A stretch of DNA of 64,000 nucleotides, taken from positions 1,632,501 to 1,696,500 of the forward strand of contig NZ_CP075187.1 in NCBI RefSeq assembly GCF_020510665.1, given 5' to 3'. The notes beneath the pieces are model-generated. The model had not been told where the DNA came from. It was given only the letters and a program-made list of their open reading frames with translations, and did not search any database. How positions within the stretch are numbered: the first letter of the stretch is position 1; every line of letters starts with the position of its first letter. The stretch is from Dechloromonas denitrificans (GTDB lineage: Bacteria > Pseudomonadota > Gammaproteobacteria > Burkholderiales > Rhodocyclaceae). The position numbers were made by a program, and so were the translations under genes. Shown piece by piece: positions 19,395 through 29,371 of the stretch.

Positions 19395-22316
19395 TTGGAG
19401 GTCCATCAGCAGCACGAATTGTCCGGCCCCCTCAGGGTTCTTTTGATCGAGGGGGAAGGTGAGCCATGGCTGGCCATCCTTCGCGACAATGGCTATAGCG
19501 TGCACTTTCGGCGGCACGACCGGCGTGCAGACATCGAGGCTGCACTGACTGCCGAGACCTGGGATCTGATCCTGCTCAGTTGCGATCTGCCCGACCTGAC
19601 GCCAACGCAAGCGATGGACCTGCTGCGCCGGATGGTTCCGACGACACCTGTTGTCCTGACCATCGAACGGGGGGCGACTACCTTTCCCGGCGATGTGCTC
19701 GAAGGCGGAGCACGCGATTTTGCCTTCAAATCGAATCCGACCCGGTTGCTGGCGGCCATCCGTCGCGAATGTCCCGGCCTGATGTTGCGTCGGGTCAGCG
19801 ACCGGCGCGGCGGCGCTCACGGTTCATCCGCCCACATCGACGAGGGTGAGGCGCGCTTCATGCAACTGGCCAGCAACAGCCCGGAATGTTACTGGCTGGT
19901 CGATGCAGAAACGCAACGTGTCACCTATGTCAGCAAAGCCTACGAGCAGATCTGGGGGCACCGCGTCGAGTCGCTTTATGCCGATAATCAGGACTGGTTC
20001 ACCTTTGTTCATGAAGAAGATCGCCAGCGTTTGAGCGATGCCATGCACGTTCATCGACTGGGTGGCATGGATCTCAATTTCCGGGTGTTGCGTCCCGGTG
20101 AGCAGGTTCGCTGGCTGCATGCCCGCAACTTTGCGGTACGCGATGAAGAGGGTCGGATTGTCAGCGTCGGTGGTGTCGCCAGTGACGTTACCCGCTTGCT
20201 CGGCGATCACAAACAAGTGCACGATTTTGCCCATTTTGACGCGTTGACCGCGCTACCCAACCAGTTGATGTTCTACGATCAGGCACGTCGCCTGATCGCA
20301 CTCGCCAAGCGCAAGAAACTGCCGGTCGGGCTGGTGGTGATCGACCTTGATCGTTTTCACGATGTTAACCAGATGCTCGGTCGCACGTCGGGCGATGAAT
20401 TCCTGCGCCAGGTGGCCGGGCGCCTGGGTGAGTCGTTACGCGAGTCGGACATCCTGGGGCGTCTCGGCGGGGATGTGTTTTCGATTCTCCTGCCGGATGT
20501 CAGTGATTCCGCCCAGGCAGGTATCGTGGTTCGTCGCTTGATTGAAACGCTGACGCAGCCGGTGTGCATTGAAGGACATGAAATTTTTGCGACGGCCAGT
20601 GTCGGCGTGGTCTTTCATCCGCAGGACGGGCATGACACCCATGAACTGGTGAGCAACGCCGAAATTGCCATGCGTCATGCCAAAAGCCTCGGGCGCAATA
20701 ATTTCCAGTTTTATTCGACGATGATGCACGAGGATCTTCGCGACCGCCTGTTTCTTGAAACAGAAGTACGCAATGCCGTTTTGCGACAGGAATTCGTGTT
20801 GCACTACCAGCCCAAAGTCTGCTGCAGCAGTGGCCGGATCACCGGGGTCGAGGCATTGATCCGCTGGCATCACCCGCAGCGCGGCCTGGTTCCGCCTGAC
20901 CATTTCATTCCGCTGCTTGAGGAAACCGGCTTGATTGTGCCGGTCGGGCGCTGGGTCATCGAGGAGGCCACCCGCCAGCTGGCTGCCTGGCAAGGCATGG
21001 GTTACAACCTGCCTGGCATTTCGGTCAATCTGTCGGCCCGCCAACTGCAGTCTGATACGTTGATCGACGATGTGGCCGAAGCGTTGGCGCTCAGTGGGCT
21101 GAATGCCGCTTGCCTCGATCTGGAAATCACCGAGAGCATGCTGATGCAGAACGCTGAGGCTGCGATCAATCGGCTCAATGCGCTGAAACGCATGGGGGTC
21201 ACGCTTTCGCTCGATGATTTTGGAACTGGTTATTCAAGCCTCGCTTACCTCAAGAGTTTTCCGCTCGACGCGCTCAAGGTCGATCGCTCCTTCGTGCAGG
21301 ATATTGCGGCCGATCCGGATGATGCTTCGATCACGCGGGCCGTGATCACCATGGCGCATCACCTCAAGCTCAAGGTGATTGCCGAAGGTGTCGAAACCTC
21401 AGAGCAACTGGCCCTGTTGATCTCACATCAATGCGACATGATCCAGGGGTATTTCTTCTCCCGTCCGCTGGCTGCCGATGCACTGGCTTTGCTGCTGGCC
21501 GAAGACAAGCGTTTGCCGGCCAATTTGTTGCGTTCGACGACTCGTTCGCCGATGGTGCTGTTTGTCGCGGTCGACGGCTTCGACGAGGTGATTTCGCTGC
21601 TCAAGCGCGACGATCATCGCGTCTGCGTCGCCGTAGACTATCCGTCAGCGATGGCCTGGCTGGGGGACAACGTGGCCGATGTCCTGGTCTGCGCCGAACC
21701 GAGTGCCGATTTCGATGCGGCCGCGGTCATTCTGCGCGCCGAGCAGCTTCAGCCGCTTTGTGAGCGCATCCTGGTCACCAGCACGGCGCGGCAGGCTGAT
21801 CAGGCAGTCAGCGCGCTGGCGTGCTCCAGCCTGATTCATCGAACCATTCACCTGCCGGTCGCTGTGGAGGCTTTTGGGCAGGTTGTCGAAGATGCACTCG
21901 CCAGGCGCCATGTCAGCGACGAATACCAACGCTTGTCGCACGAGGTTGAAATTGCCGAGCGCGAACTGGTACGTATCGAAGAGGAGCGTCGTCGACTGGC
22001 CAGCGAGAATGCTGCCTTGCAGGAGCGCGAGGGGCAGGGCTATCAGATTCTCCAGGAAGTGCTTGCCGAGCTTGCCAACCCGGTGATTGGTCTCGATGAC
22101 GACAATATGGTGGTCTTGGTCAATGACGCTGCACAGGTCTGTCTTGCAGCTTACCCGGGTATGCCGCTTGATGAATTATTGCCAGGGACGAACCAGTTTT
22201 GTGACAATGGATGCCTGCAAGCAGGTGGCCGTGAATATTCGTATCGCTCGCGACGTGTCATGTTTGGCTGTTCGGCCAGCGGACGCCTGCTCTTGCTCGA
22301 GGAAAAAAGAACATGA
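19395..22316 (+). CDS. multidomain REC-PAS-GGDEF(degenerate)-EAL signalling protein
   Basis: About 973 residues. Domains in order are a receiver-like domain (LLSCDLPDL with the likely phospho-acceptor D), a PAS ([23 protein letters not shown]), GGDEF, EAL, then a second receiver-like stretch, a coiled coil ([21 protein letters not shown]) and a PAS-like end. The GGDEF signature reads RLGGDVFSI, so it is probably not a cyclase. The EAL part is intact ([18 protein letters not shown]), predicting c-di-GMP hydrolysis. TTG at 19395 is preferred because AGGAG lies at 19385-19389; an upstream TTG at 19374 is the alternative. It is coupled to the next gene by ATGA. Confidence 0.88.
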   Translation: MEVHQQHELSGPLRVLLIEGEGEPWLAILRDNGYSVHFRRHDRRADIEAALTAETWDLILLSCDLPDLTPTQAMDLLRRMVPTTPVVLTIERGATTFPGDVLEGGARDFAFKSNPTRLLAAIRRECPGLMLRRVSDRRGGAHGSSAHIDEGEARFMQLASNSPECYWLVDAETQRVTYVSKAYEQIWGHRVESLYADNQDWFTFVHEEDRQRLSDAMHVHRLGGMDLNFRVLRPGEQVRWLHARNFAVRDEEGRIVSVGGVASDVTRLLGDHKQVHDFAHFDALTALPNQLMFYDQARRLIALAKRKKLPVGLVVIDLDRFHDVNQMLGRTSGDEFLRQVAGRLGESLRESDILGRLGGDVFSILLPDVSDSAQAGIVVRRLIETLTQPVCIEGHEIFATASVGVVFHPQDGHDTHELVSNAEIAMRHAKSLGRNNFQFYSTMMHEDLRDRLFLETEVRNAVLRQEFVLHYQPKVCCSSGRITGVEALIRWHHPQRGLVPPDHFIPLLEETGLIVPVGRWVIEEATRQLAAWQGMGYNLPGISVNLSARQLQSDTLIDDVAEALALSGLNAACLDLEITESMLMQNAEAAINRLNALKRMGVTLSLDDFGTGYSSLAYLKSFPLDALKVDRSFVQDIAADPDDASITRAVITMAHHLKLKVIAEGVETSEQLALLISHQCDMIQGYFFSRPLAADALALLLAEDKRLPANLLRSTTRSPMVLFVAVDGFDEVISLLKRDDHRVCVAVDYPSAMAWLGDNVADVLVCAEPSADFDAAAVILRAEQLQPLCERILVTSTARQADQAVSALACSSLIHRTIHLPVAVEAFGQVVEDALARRHVSDEYQRLSHEVEIAERELVRIEEERRRLASENAALQEREGQGYQILQEVLAELANPVIGLDDDNMVVLVNDAAQVCLAAYPGMPLDELLPGTNQFCDNGCLQAGGREYSYRSRRVMFGCSASGRLLLLEEKRT

Positions 22317-22633
22317 AAATAGTAGCGACATTGGCCATTGGCGACGTGCTGCCTGGCATGCACATCGCCCAGGCTGTGACCGACGAGGGCGGACGTGTAT
22401 TGGTGCCGATTGGTGCCGAAGTGACTGAAAGCATGTTGCACAGCCTGATTCGACGCGATGTGACCGAGGTGACGGTCGAGCGCGACGTCGAGGAAGATCC
22501 GGCCGAACGTGAAGCGTACAGGGCGCAACTGGTTGCCCGGCTCGATCCCTTGTTTCGCAAGGCCGGCGAAGGGCAGGAAACCCGTACCCTGTATCAGGCC
22601 ATTCTCGATTTTCGTCTGGAGCATCGTTCATGA
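22313..22633 (+). CDS. small protein of a c-di-GMP/HDOD operon
   Basis: 106 residues, no signal or membrane segment. The first half ([27 protein letters not shown], then VTEVTVERD) resembles the small beta-rich domain that accompanies HD-type proteins; the second half is helical and charged. Function is unknown. It is locked between the EAL gene and the HDOD gene by ATGA overlaps on both sides, implying equal synthesis and probably physical partnership with one of them. Confidence 0.75.
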   Translation: MKIVATLAIGDVLPGMHIAQAVTDEGGRVLVPIGAEVTESMLHSLIRRDVTEVTVERDVEEDPAEREAYRAQLVARLDPLFRKAGEGQETRTLYQAILDFRLEHRS

Positions 22634-23472
22634 CCTTGCTGAACCGTGACCAGGTTGTCACCAAGCTCAAGCAGCTTCCTTCTCTGCCGTCTGCCGTTTC
22701 CGAACTGCTGGCTTCGTTCGGCAACGAAGATGTCGATATCGGTGAAATTGCCCACAAGATATCGCGTGACCAGGGGCTGACCGCCAGAGTCCTGCGGGTG
22801 GCCAATTCTTCGTTTTACGGTTTGCAAAGCAAGGTTGGAACGATCAACGATGCGGTGGTCGTGCTCGGTTTTCGGGCGGTACGCAGCATGGTCCTGGCCG
22901 TTGGCATGAACAGCGTGCTGCGCGTTGATCAATGTCCGGGATTCGATGCGCAGGCTTATTTGCGGCATTGCGTCGGTGTCGGTCTGGCGGCGCGCAGTCT
23001 GGCCCAGTTGACCGGTCACAATCCGGAACTGGCCTTTACTGGCGGCATCCTGCACGACATTGGCAAACTGGTCCTGGCATCCAATTTTTCGGCGCAGTAC
23101 GCTGAAACGCTGGCGTATCGCAAGAAGCACGATTGTTTCATGGTGCTTGCCGAGCGCGATGTCCTCGGTATGGATCACGCCGAGGTCGGCGGTTTGCTGG
23201 CCGAAGCCTGGCGTTTCCCACCTGCGCTCTATGAAGCGGTGGCCGAACACCATGCGCCGGCCGCTTCTGCGGCAGGTTCGCTGGCCGGTCTCATCCATCT
23301 GGCCGATGCCATGACGCACGGTCTCGGCCTGGCCAATTCGCCGGATGAAATGGTCATGCCGGTTGATCCGACTGCCTGGTTGCGCCTGGGGATGAACAGC
23401 GAAAAGCTGACCCGTGTATTGACCCAGGTGGTGGCGGATATGGATGAGACCTGCCAGGCGCTCAATGCCTGA
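22630..23472 (+). CDS. HDOD-domain signalling protein
   Basis: 280 residues, mostly one HDOD domain. The conserved opening is LKQLPSLPSAVSELL, then KISRDQGLTARVLRVANSSFYG and VVLGFRAVRSMVLAV, and GGILHDIGKLVLA near the centre. HDOD proteins act as non-catalytic output or adaptor proteins in signalling; HDIGK is retained here but most members lack activity. It is last in the HD-GYP operon and its 3' end overlaps the convergent kinase gene by 11 bp. Confidence 0.9.
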   Translation: MTLLNRDQVVTKLKQLPSLPSAVSELLASFGNEDVDIGEIAHKISRDQGLTARVLRVANSSFYGLQSKVGTINDAVVVLGFRAVRSMVLAVGMNSVLRVDQCPGFDAQAYLRHCVGVGLAARSLAQLTGHNPELAFTGGILHDIGKLVLASNFSAQYAETLAYRKKHDCFMVLAERDVLGMDHAEVGGLLAEAWRFPPALYEAVAEHHAPAASAAGSLAGLIHLADAMTHGLGLANSPDEMVMPVDPTAWLRLGMNSEKLTRVLTQVVADMDETCQALNA

Positions 23473-24766
23473 CAGGAACACTCAGGCGGGCCAGCAGTCC
23501 GCCTGAGGGCGCCGGCAGCAAGTCGAGCTGGCCGCCATGCAAACGTGCAATGCGTTCGACGATGGCCAGCCCCAGTCCGGTACCGCCGGCATTGGTACGT
23601 GCATTGTCGAGTCGTGTAAATGGCCGTTTCAGGCGCTCAACTTCAGTTGCTGGAATTCCCGGTCCGTTGTCGATGATTTCGATGCGTATTTGGTCGTCGA
23701 CCGCAGCAGCGTGCAGGCTGACCTCCGTGGCGCCGTATTTCCAGGCGTTATCGATCAGATTGCCGATCGCCCGGCCCAAAGCGATGGGGCGGGCTGAAGT
23801 CATCGGTAGCGACTCGGCTTCGATGCTCAAGTGCCGGCCCAGATAACCCTGGCGCTCGCCGATGGTGGTCAAAATTGCGGTCAGGTCGCAGGTCAGCGGG
23901 GTCTCGCCGGATTCTGTACGGGCGTAATCCATGAACTGCGAGATCACGGTATCCATCTGTTCAATGTCGGAAACGATAGCCTGACGCGCCGTATTGTCGG
24001 CGATGCTCATTTCGGCTTCGAGACGCAGCCGGGTCAGTGGCGTGCGCAAGTCATGCGAAATGCCGGCCAGCACTTCGGAGCGATCCTTTTCGTGGCGTGC
24101 CAGGTCATCTGCCATGGCGTTGAAGGCGGAGGCCAGCCGGGAAAGTTCTTCGGCCCCGTCTTCCGGCAGGGGGGTCGGAATCTGGCCGCGTCCGACCGCT
24201 TCGGCTGAGCGGGCCATGGCCTTGAGCGGGCGGCTGATCCGCGAAGCAATCAACCAGGCAACGCCAAGGGCTAGCACAAAGGCCAGTGTGCCCCAGATCA
24301 GCCAATGTCCGGCAATATTGCGTGCGGCTCGTTCGCTGGGCAGAACCAGCCAGTATTCTTCATCATCATGCTCGTCGAGCCGGAAACTGATCCAGAAACC
24401 GTTGACGCCGTCGACGCTGGCGGCAATCCGGGTGTGCGGGCCGAGTCTGGCGCTCAGTTCGCGTTGCAGCAGGTGGACAAAACGGTGGTCCGGCATGGTT
24501 TCGATCTCGTCCTCTGGTTCCGCCGGCAGCAGGCGAATTCCTTCACGCGTCGAAAACTCATTGAACAGGCCCAGACGTTTTTCAGGTGCGGCAGCGAAAA
24601 GTGAGGCACGGATCAGGTTGACCGCGGAAGCCGCCAGTTGCGCGGTTTCGCGTGCTCGCGGTTCAGCCTCGATATAGCGAAAAAGGCTAAGCCAGGCAGC
24701 GGTGGTCAGCAGGACCAGCGTTGCCAGCAACAAAAAAGTACGGGCCAGCAGGGTGCGCGGCATCAT
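23462..24766 (-). CDS. envZ: EnvZ-type sensor histidine kinase
   Basis: 434 residues. Membrane segments lie at about residues 9-28 and 155-175 with a periplasmic loop of about 125 residues between them. A HAMP region follows (ASRISRPLKAMARSAEAVG), then the H-box SHDLRTPLTRLRLEAEM, an N-box NLIDNAWKYG and G-boxes DNGPGIP and GGTGLGLAIV. It should autophosphorylate on the H-box histidine and pass phosphate to the OmpR-like regulator whose stop it overlaps by ATGA. Orthology to EnvZ is likely but the stimulus may differ. Confidence 0.9.
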   Translation of the reverse strand: MMPRTLLARTFLLLATLVLLTTAAWLSLFRYIEAEPRARETAQLAASAVNLIRASLFAAAPEKRLGLFNEFSTREGIRLLPAEPEDEIETMPDHRFVHLLQRELSARLGPHTRIAASVDGVNGFWISFRLDEHDDEEYWLVLPSERAARNIAGHWLIWGTLAFVLALGVAWLIASRISRPLKAMARSAEAVGRGQIPTPLPEDGAEELSRLASAFNAMADDLARHEKDRSEVLAGISHDLRTPLTRLRLEAEMSIADNTARQAIVSDIEQMDTVISQFMDYARTESGETPLTCDLTAILTTIGERQGYLGRHLSIEAESLPMTSARPIALGRAIGNLIDNAWKYGATEVSLHAAAVDDQIRIEIIDNGPGIPATEVERLKRPFTRLDNARTNAGGTGLGLAIVERIARLHGGQLDLLPAPSGGLLARLSVPVRH

Positions 24767-25491
24767 GCCTCGCGACTGGTGCCGTCCGGAACAAAAACGT
24801 AACCGAATCCCCAGACCGTTTGCAGGTAGCGCGGTTGGGTTGGGTCGCTTTCGATGAGTTTGCGCAGGCGCGATACCTGAACGTCGATCGCCCGGTCGAA
24901 CGGCCCTTGTTCGCGGCCACGAGCCAGCGTCATCAGTTTGTCGCGCGATAGCGGCTGGCGTGGGTGATGCAGCAAGACCTTGAGGACAGCGAATTCGCCG
25001 GTGGTCAAGGGCAGGGATTCCTCGCCGCGCTTGAGTGTTCGAGCGGCAAGATCGACTTCGATGTTGCCGAAACGGATCGTTTCACTTTCTTCGTCGGGGG
25101 CGCCTGGCGGGCGGTTGCCCTGGCGACGCAGCACGGCGTGAATGCGGGCGAGTAATTCGCGTGGGTTGAAGGGTTTCGGCAGATAATCGTCGGCCCCCAT
25201 TTCAAGCCCGACGATGCGGTCGACCTCGTCACCCTTGGCCGTCAACATGATGATCGGTGTCTGGTCGCCGGTACCACGCAGGCGGCGGCAAATGGTCAGG
25301 CCATCTTCGCCCGGCATCATCAGGTCGAGCACGATCAGGTGAAAATGCTCGCGACTGCGCAGTTTGTCCATCTGCTGCCCATCGGCCACGGCCTTGACCT
25401 CGAAACCTTGTTCCCCGAGGTAGCGGGTCAGCAGTTCGCGCAGTCGGGTGTCGTCGTCGACAACAAGTATGTGGTTGCTGTTTTCGTTCAT
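24763..25491 (-). CDS. ompR: OmpR-type response regulator
   Basis: 242 residues (E. coli OmpR has 239). The receiver domain has acidic DDD near residues 12-14 and phospho-acceptor D56 in LVLDLMMPGEDG. The C-terminal winged helix contains TTGEFAVLKVLLHHPRQPLSRDKL and ends with QTVWGFGYVFVPDG. The start MNENSNHILVVDDD is chosen as it fits the family; in-frame codons upstream add 17 unlike residues. It is co-transcribed with the kinase and divergent from a small exported protein gene, a plausible target. Confidence 0.92.
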   Translation of the reverse strand: MNENSNHILVVDDDTRLRELLTRYLGEQGFEVKAVADGQQMDKLRSREHFHLIVLDLMMPGEDGLTICRRLRGTGDQTPIIMLTAKGDEVDRIVGLEMGADDYLPKPFNPRELLARIHAVLRRQGNRPPGAPDEESETIRFGNIEVDLAARTLKRGEESLPLTTGEFAVLKVLLHHPRQPLSRDKLMTLARGREQGPFDRAIDVQVSRLRKLIESDPTQPRYLQTVWGFGYVFVPDGTSREA

Positions 25492-25650
25492 GCTGCCAAG
25501 CATAAATGCAGAAAGTGAATGAAGCGAGTCAATTGGTAACAAGGCATTGCCCAGGCCGGCAGTGAAACATTTTCTTACAAATAACCGTTCTTGCCCGCCG
25601 GTTGGCGATGGACAATGACAAGCACTGGATCACCGTACAAAGCCATCGCC

Positions 25651-25980
25651 ATGAAACGCCGTTCCCTTCCCCTGATTTTGCTGCTTCTGAGTCTGCTTGG
25701 CTCGGCTGGCAGCGTCTGGGCGCAAGGCTACTGGCGGGAGCTGCCACCCGATGAGCGCCGTCAAATGCGCCAGCAAATGCGCGAACACTGGCGTGAGTTG
25801 CCACCGGAAGATCGGCAGCGCTGGCGCGAACAACGCCAGGAGCGCCGGGAGAATTTTCAGCAAATGGCGCCGGATGATCGCAGTCGTCTGCGTGACGAGT
25901 TACGCAGTCGCCGGGAAAGTCCCGATGGCGGTTCGCAGCGCCATGGGCCGCAAAACAGCCTGGGTGGCAATCGTTATTAA
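25651..25980 (+). CDS. small exported DUF3106/Spy-like repeat protein
   Basis: 109 residues. The signal peptide is MKRRSLPLILLLLSL through SVWAQ, with cleavage expected near residue 25. The mature part holds three imperfect 20-residue units of the form W-RELPP-D/E-x-R-Q-x-x-R (WRELPPDERRQMR, WRELPPEDRQRWR, FQQMAPDDRSRLR). This layout is that of DUF3106 and is reminiscent of Spy/CpxP periplasmic stress proteins. It is divergent from the OmpR/EnvZ-type pair, so regulation by that pair is plausible. The start is chosen at the signal-peptide methionine. Confidence 0.75.
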   Translation: MKRRSLPLILLLLSLLGSAGSVWAQGYWRELPPDERRQMRQQMREHWRELPPEDRQRWREQRQERRENFQQMAPDDRSRLRDELRSRRESPDGGSQRHGPQNSLGGNRY

Positions 25981-26114
25981 CCCAGGCTTCAGTGCTCGCC
26001 GGGTGTTCTGCTTGCCTTTGGGTGCAGCGCGGGGTTTGGCCTGGTGGGCGTCGCAACCGCAGGCTTTTGCCTGAAATCCTGAGCGCCAGGCGGCATGCCG
26101 GGCTGAAGCTCCGG

Positions 26115-26120
26115 TAAAAT
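26115..26120 (+). promoter_or_regulatory. -10 element close to the tsaB start
   Basis: TAAAAT ends eight bases before the tsaB ATG (26129), with GTCCATCT between and no Shine-Dalgarno. A transcript from here would have a leader of at most a few nucleotides. No good -35 is seen. Confidence 0.4.
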
Positions 26121-26128
26121 GTCCATCT

Positions 26129-26818
26129 ATGCTTATCCTTGCTCTGGAAACCTCGACCGAACTTGGTTCGTGCGCCCTTTGGCGCGACGGTGAAATTGCC
26201 GAGCGAATTTGCCCGCTGGGGCGTTCGCACTCCGAAACCTTGTTGCCACTGGTGCGCGAGTTGTTGACGGACGCTGGCTTGAAGCTGGCGCAACTCGATG
26301 CGATCGCTTTTGGGGCCGGCCCCGGTGCATTCACCGGATTGCGCGTGGCTTGTGCTGCCGCACAAGGCCTGGCAGTGGCAGCCGATCTCCCGGTGATCCC
26401 CGTTTCCAGTCTTGAAACCATGGCCGCAGCGGTGGGCGCCGAGCGCGTGCTGGCCCTGCTTGATGCGCGCATGGGCGAGGTTTACGCCGGGTGTTATCAG
26501 TTGGACGACGGAAAATATTCGTTGCTGGGCGATATTCGTGTTTCACCGCCGGCCGAACTGGTTTTTCCGGTCGGAGCCGGCTGGCTGGCGTGTGGCAATG
26601 GTCCGGAAGCCTATCCGCTGTTGCAGCAAGGGCTCGACGATGCCGGCATTTCTGTGCGCCGTGGCATCATGCCGCAGGCGGCTATTCTGGCCCGCCTGGC
26701 AGCGAAACGGGCCGAGCGTGGCGAATGGATCAGTGCAGCGGATGCTGCGCCGCTTTATGTGCGCAACAAGGTGGCCAAAACAGTGGCCGAACGCTTGAGC
26801 GAGGGAGGGCGGGCATGA
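26129..26818 (+). CDS. tsaB: tRNA t6A-synthesis protein TsaB
   Basis: 229-residue ASKHA-fold partner of TsaD required for N6-threonylcarbamoyladenosine at tRNA position 37. MLILALETSTELGSCAL is the diagnostic N-terminus, and GAGPGAFTGLRVACAAAQGLA is the conserved glycine-rich segment. The ATGA overlap with rimI and then with a uracil-DNA glycosylase gene makes a three-gene operon; tsaB-rimI pairing is common in proteobacteria. Confidence 0.95.
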   Translation: MLILALETSTELGSCALWRDGEIAERICPLGRSHSETLLPLVRELLTDAGLKLAQLDAIAFGAGPGAFTGLRVACAAAQGLAVAADLPVIPVSSLETMAAAVGAERVLALLDARMGEVYAGCYQLDDGKYSLLGDIRVSPPAELVFPVGAGWLACGNGPEAYPLLQQGLDDAGISVRRGIMPQAAILARLAAKRAERGEWISAADAAPLYVRNKVAKTVAERLSEGGRA

Positions 26819-27276
26819 GCGAGGCGATGTTTTCTGCCGAATTCTTTCCGATGAATGAGCGCGATCTCGATAGCGTTGCTGCTCTTGAAGCGTCGCTGCA
26901 GGCGTTTCCCTGGTCGCGGGCCAATTTTGCCGACTCACTGGTGGCTGGCCATAGCGTCTGGGTATGTCGTCTGGGCGGCGATCTGGTTGGTTTTTCGATA
27001 GTCATGTCGGTGATCGATGAAGCGCACTTGCTGACGATCGGCATCGATCGCCGTTACCAGGGGCAGGGTTACGGGGCGCGGATGCTTCGTCATGCGATGG
27101 AAACGGCCCGACTGGGCGGTGCGGGGAAACTGTTTTTAGAGGTTCGTCCATCCAATGAGCGTGCGGTTGCCTTGTACCGCCATTTCGGGTTTCGCCAGAT
27201 CGGCTTGCGTAAAGGGTATTACCCAGCGATTGATGGACGTGAGGATGCACTGATTTTTGACAAGGATCTGGCATGA
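26815..27276 (+). CDS. rimI: ribosomal protein S18 N-acetyltransferase RimI
   Basis: 153-residue GNAT enzyme that acetylates the N-terminus of S18. The acetyl-CoA loop is IDRRYQGQGYGARML, and LFLEVRPSNERAVALYRHFGF is the typical second half. The start is the ATG overlapping the tsaB stop (ATGAGC). Longer in-frame starts lie inside tsaB in another frame and are rejected. The gene is coupled to the downstream glycosylase by ATGA. Confidence 0.93.
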   Translation: MSEAMFSAEFFPMNERDLDSVAALEASLQAFPWSRANFADSLVAGHSVWVCRLGGDLVGFSIVMSVIDEAHLLTIGIDRRYQGQGYGARMLRHAMETARLGGAGKLFLEVRPSNERAVALYRHFGFRQIGLRKGYYPAIDGREDALIFDKDLA

Positions 27277-28079
27277 GCCTGAGCCGCGAGCAAATGTTGG
27301 CCGAAATGGGCATTACGCCACGCTGGGTGCTGCGTGAGGATTCTCCGTTGCGGCCGGCGGCAGTGCCCGATCAACCTGATCAGTGCGCTGTTGTTGCCGA
27401 GCCTGTCCCGGTTTCCGTGAGAGCACCTGAAATAGCTGCTCCGGTGGCCATGCCGGTTTCTCCCAAGGCACCGGAGGTGTCGTCATCCAGTGTCGCGGTC
27501 GACCGCCTGGATTGGCCGGATTTGACACGTACGGTGGCCAACTGTCGCGCCTGTTCATTGTGCGAGCAGCGCAAGCAGGCCGTGCTCGGGGTGGGCGATC
27601 TCAATCCTGACTGGCTGTTTGTTGGCGAAGGGCCGGGCGCCGATGAGGACGTCAAGGGCGAGCCCTTTGTCGGTCAAGCGGGCAAGTTGCTTGATGCCAT
27701 GCTGGCGTCGCTCGATATTGCACGCGGCAACAAGGTTTATATCGCCAATGCTGTAAAGTGCCGTCCGCCCGGCAATCGAACACCGGAAGCGGGTGAAATG
27801 GCCAGTTGCCGGCCATATCTTGAGCGCCAGATCGCACTGCTCAAACCCAAAATCATCGTTCTGCTGGGCAAGGCCGCGGTACATGCCGTGCTTGGCGAGG
27901 ACAAATCGCTGGCATCGTTGCGCGGCCAGCCATTCGAGTATGGTGGTGTGCCTGTGGTGGTGACTTATCACCCCGCCTATTTGCTGCGCAATCTTCCCGA
28001 AAAAGCCAAAGCCTGGGAGGATTTGCTGTTTGCCCGTCGAATCCTGCGGCAGGCCGCTTCGCCGAACTTGCCGTTCTAG
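27273..28079 (+). CDS. udg: type 4 uracil-DNA glycosylase (Fe-S)
   Basis: 268 residues. Residues 1-75 are a low-complexity, proline/valine-rich N-terminal extension. The catalytic domain then shows CRACSLCEQRKQAVLG with the first cluster cysteines, VGEGPGADEDVKGEPFVG as the active-site motif, NAVKCRPPGNR with further cysteine, and HPAYLLRN near the end. It excises uracil from DNA and carries a [4Fe-4S] cluster, a natural client of the ISC system at the left of the window. It closes the tsaB-rimI operon. Confidence 0.92.
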   Translation: MSLSREQMLAEMGITPRWVLREDSPLRPAAVPDQPDQCAVVAEPVPVSVRAPEIAAPVAMPVSPKAPEVSSSSVAVDRLDWPDLTRTVANCRACSLCEQRKQAVLGVGDLNPDWLFVGEGPGADEDVKGEPFVGQAGKLLDAMLASLDIARGNKVYIANAVKCRPPGNRTPEAGEMASCRPYLERQIALLKPKIIVLLGKAAVHAVLGEDKSLASLRGQPFEYGGVPVVVTYHPAYLLRNLPEKAKAWEDLLFARRILRQAASPNLPF

Positions 28080-28105
28080 GCGCTTAGGCGGGTCCCTGTG
28101 CGTGG

Positions 28106-29371
28106 CTAGTGGTGGCTGCTGTCGTCAAGATGCTGGACATCATCACGCGACGCCTGGTTGGCAAGGTGGCGCTGCCGGATGAGGTACATCAGGCCGCTGA
28201 CACAGATGCCGAAGAGCGTCACAACCCAGTAGATTGACAGGTTCATCTTGATCATCAGGTAGTACAAGCCGGTCATGATCAGGATGGAAATGTTTTCGTT
28301 GAAATTCTGAACGGCGATCGAATGGCCTGCGCCCATCAGGATGTGACCGCGATGCTGGAGCAGCGCGTTCATCGGCACCACGAAGAAGCCCGACAGTCCG
28401 CCAATCAGGACGAGCAGGGGGATTGCCAGCCAGAGGCTGTTGACGAAATTCATGACCAGAACGATCAGGCCCATGGCGATGCCCAGCGGGATGACGCGAA
28501 CGGACTTTCTCAGGGTGATGAACTTCGCCGCAATGATCGCCCCGGCAGCGACGCCGACCGCAACAACGCCTTGCAGCATCGATGCTTTTGACAAGTCGAG
28601 ATTGAGGGCAACCTCCGACCACTTGATGACGATGAACTGCAGGGTTGCGCCTGCCCCCCAGAAGAGCGTGGTAACAGCCAGTGAAATCTGGCCGAGCTTG
28701 TCGCGCCAGAGCAGTGCCAGGCAGTGATTGAATTCGTGGATCAGGAAGAGCGGATTTTTCTTCAACTGCTTGTGGTCTACGCCGGTGTCCGGGACGTAGA
28801 GGTTGAAGATCGAGGCCAGAATATAGAGCACGGCCACGATGCTCAGGGCCATTTCGCCGGTGGTGTCTACCCCGGTGTCAATCAGCGGAAAGTCAAAAGC
28901 AAGCAGATGCTGGGCGATTTCAGGCCGAATCAGCGTGCCGCCGATAACTACGCCAAGGATGATTGCTCCGACGGTCAGGCCCTCGATCCAGCCATTGGCG
29001 ACAACCAGCAGGCGGGCTGGCAGATATTCGGTGAGGATGCCATATTTGGCCGGTGAGTAGGCTGCGGCGCCGAGGCCGACGACGGCGTAGGCGAGCAGTG
29101 GGTGAGCGCCGAAGAACATCATGCTGCAACCGGCAATCTTGATTCCGTTGCTGATGAACATGACGCGCCACTTGGGCATCGAATCGGCGAAGGCACCAAC
29201 GAAGGCAGCCAGCAGGACGTAGGAGACGGTGAAAAAAGTTTTGAGCAATGGCTCGTATTCGCTCGGTGCGTGCATTTCACGCAGCGCAGCAATAGCAGTA
29301 ATGAGCAGGGCATTGTCGGCCAGCGCGGAAAAAAACTGCGCGGCCATGATGATATAGAAGCCGAAAGGCAC
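28106..29371 (-). CDS. lplT: lysophospholipid transporter LplT (MFS)
   Basis: 421-residue major-facilitator protein with about twelve membrane segments, beginning MPFGFYIIMAAQFFSALADNALLI. The motif FSALADNAL and the loop AYSPAKYGILTEYLP match LplT, which flips lysophosphatidylethanolamine across the inner membrane for re-acylation by Aas. No aas gene is adjacent. It is divergent from a LysR-alr-radA group across a 293-bp intergenic region. Confidence 0.9.
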   Translation of the reverse strand: MPFGFYIIMAAQFFSALADNALLITAIAALREMHAPSEYEPLLKTFFTVSYVLLAAFVGAFADSMPKWRVMFISNGIKIAGCSMMFFGAHPLLAYAVVGLGAAAYSPAKYGILTEYLPARLLVVANGWIEGLTVGAIILGVVIGGTLIRPEIAQHLLAFDFPLIDTGVDTTGEMALSIVAVLYILASIFNLYVPDTGVDHKQLKKNPLFLIHEFNHCLALLWRDKLGQISLAVTTLFWGAGATLQFIVIKWSEVALNLDLSKASMLQGVVAVGVAAGAIIAAKFITLRKSVRVIPLGIAMGLIVLVMNFVNSLWLAIPLLVLIGGLSGFFVVPMNALLQHRGHILMGAGHSIAVQNFNENISILIMTGLYYLMIKMNLSIYWVVTLFGICVSGLMYLIRQRHLANQASRDDVQHLDDSSHH

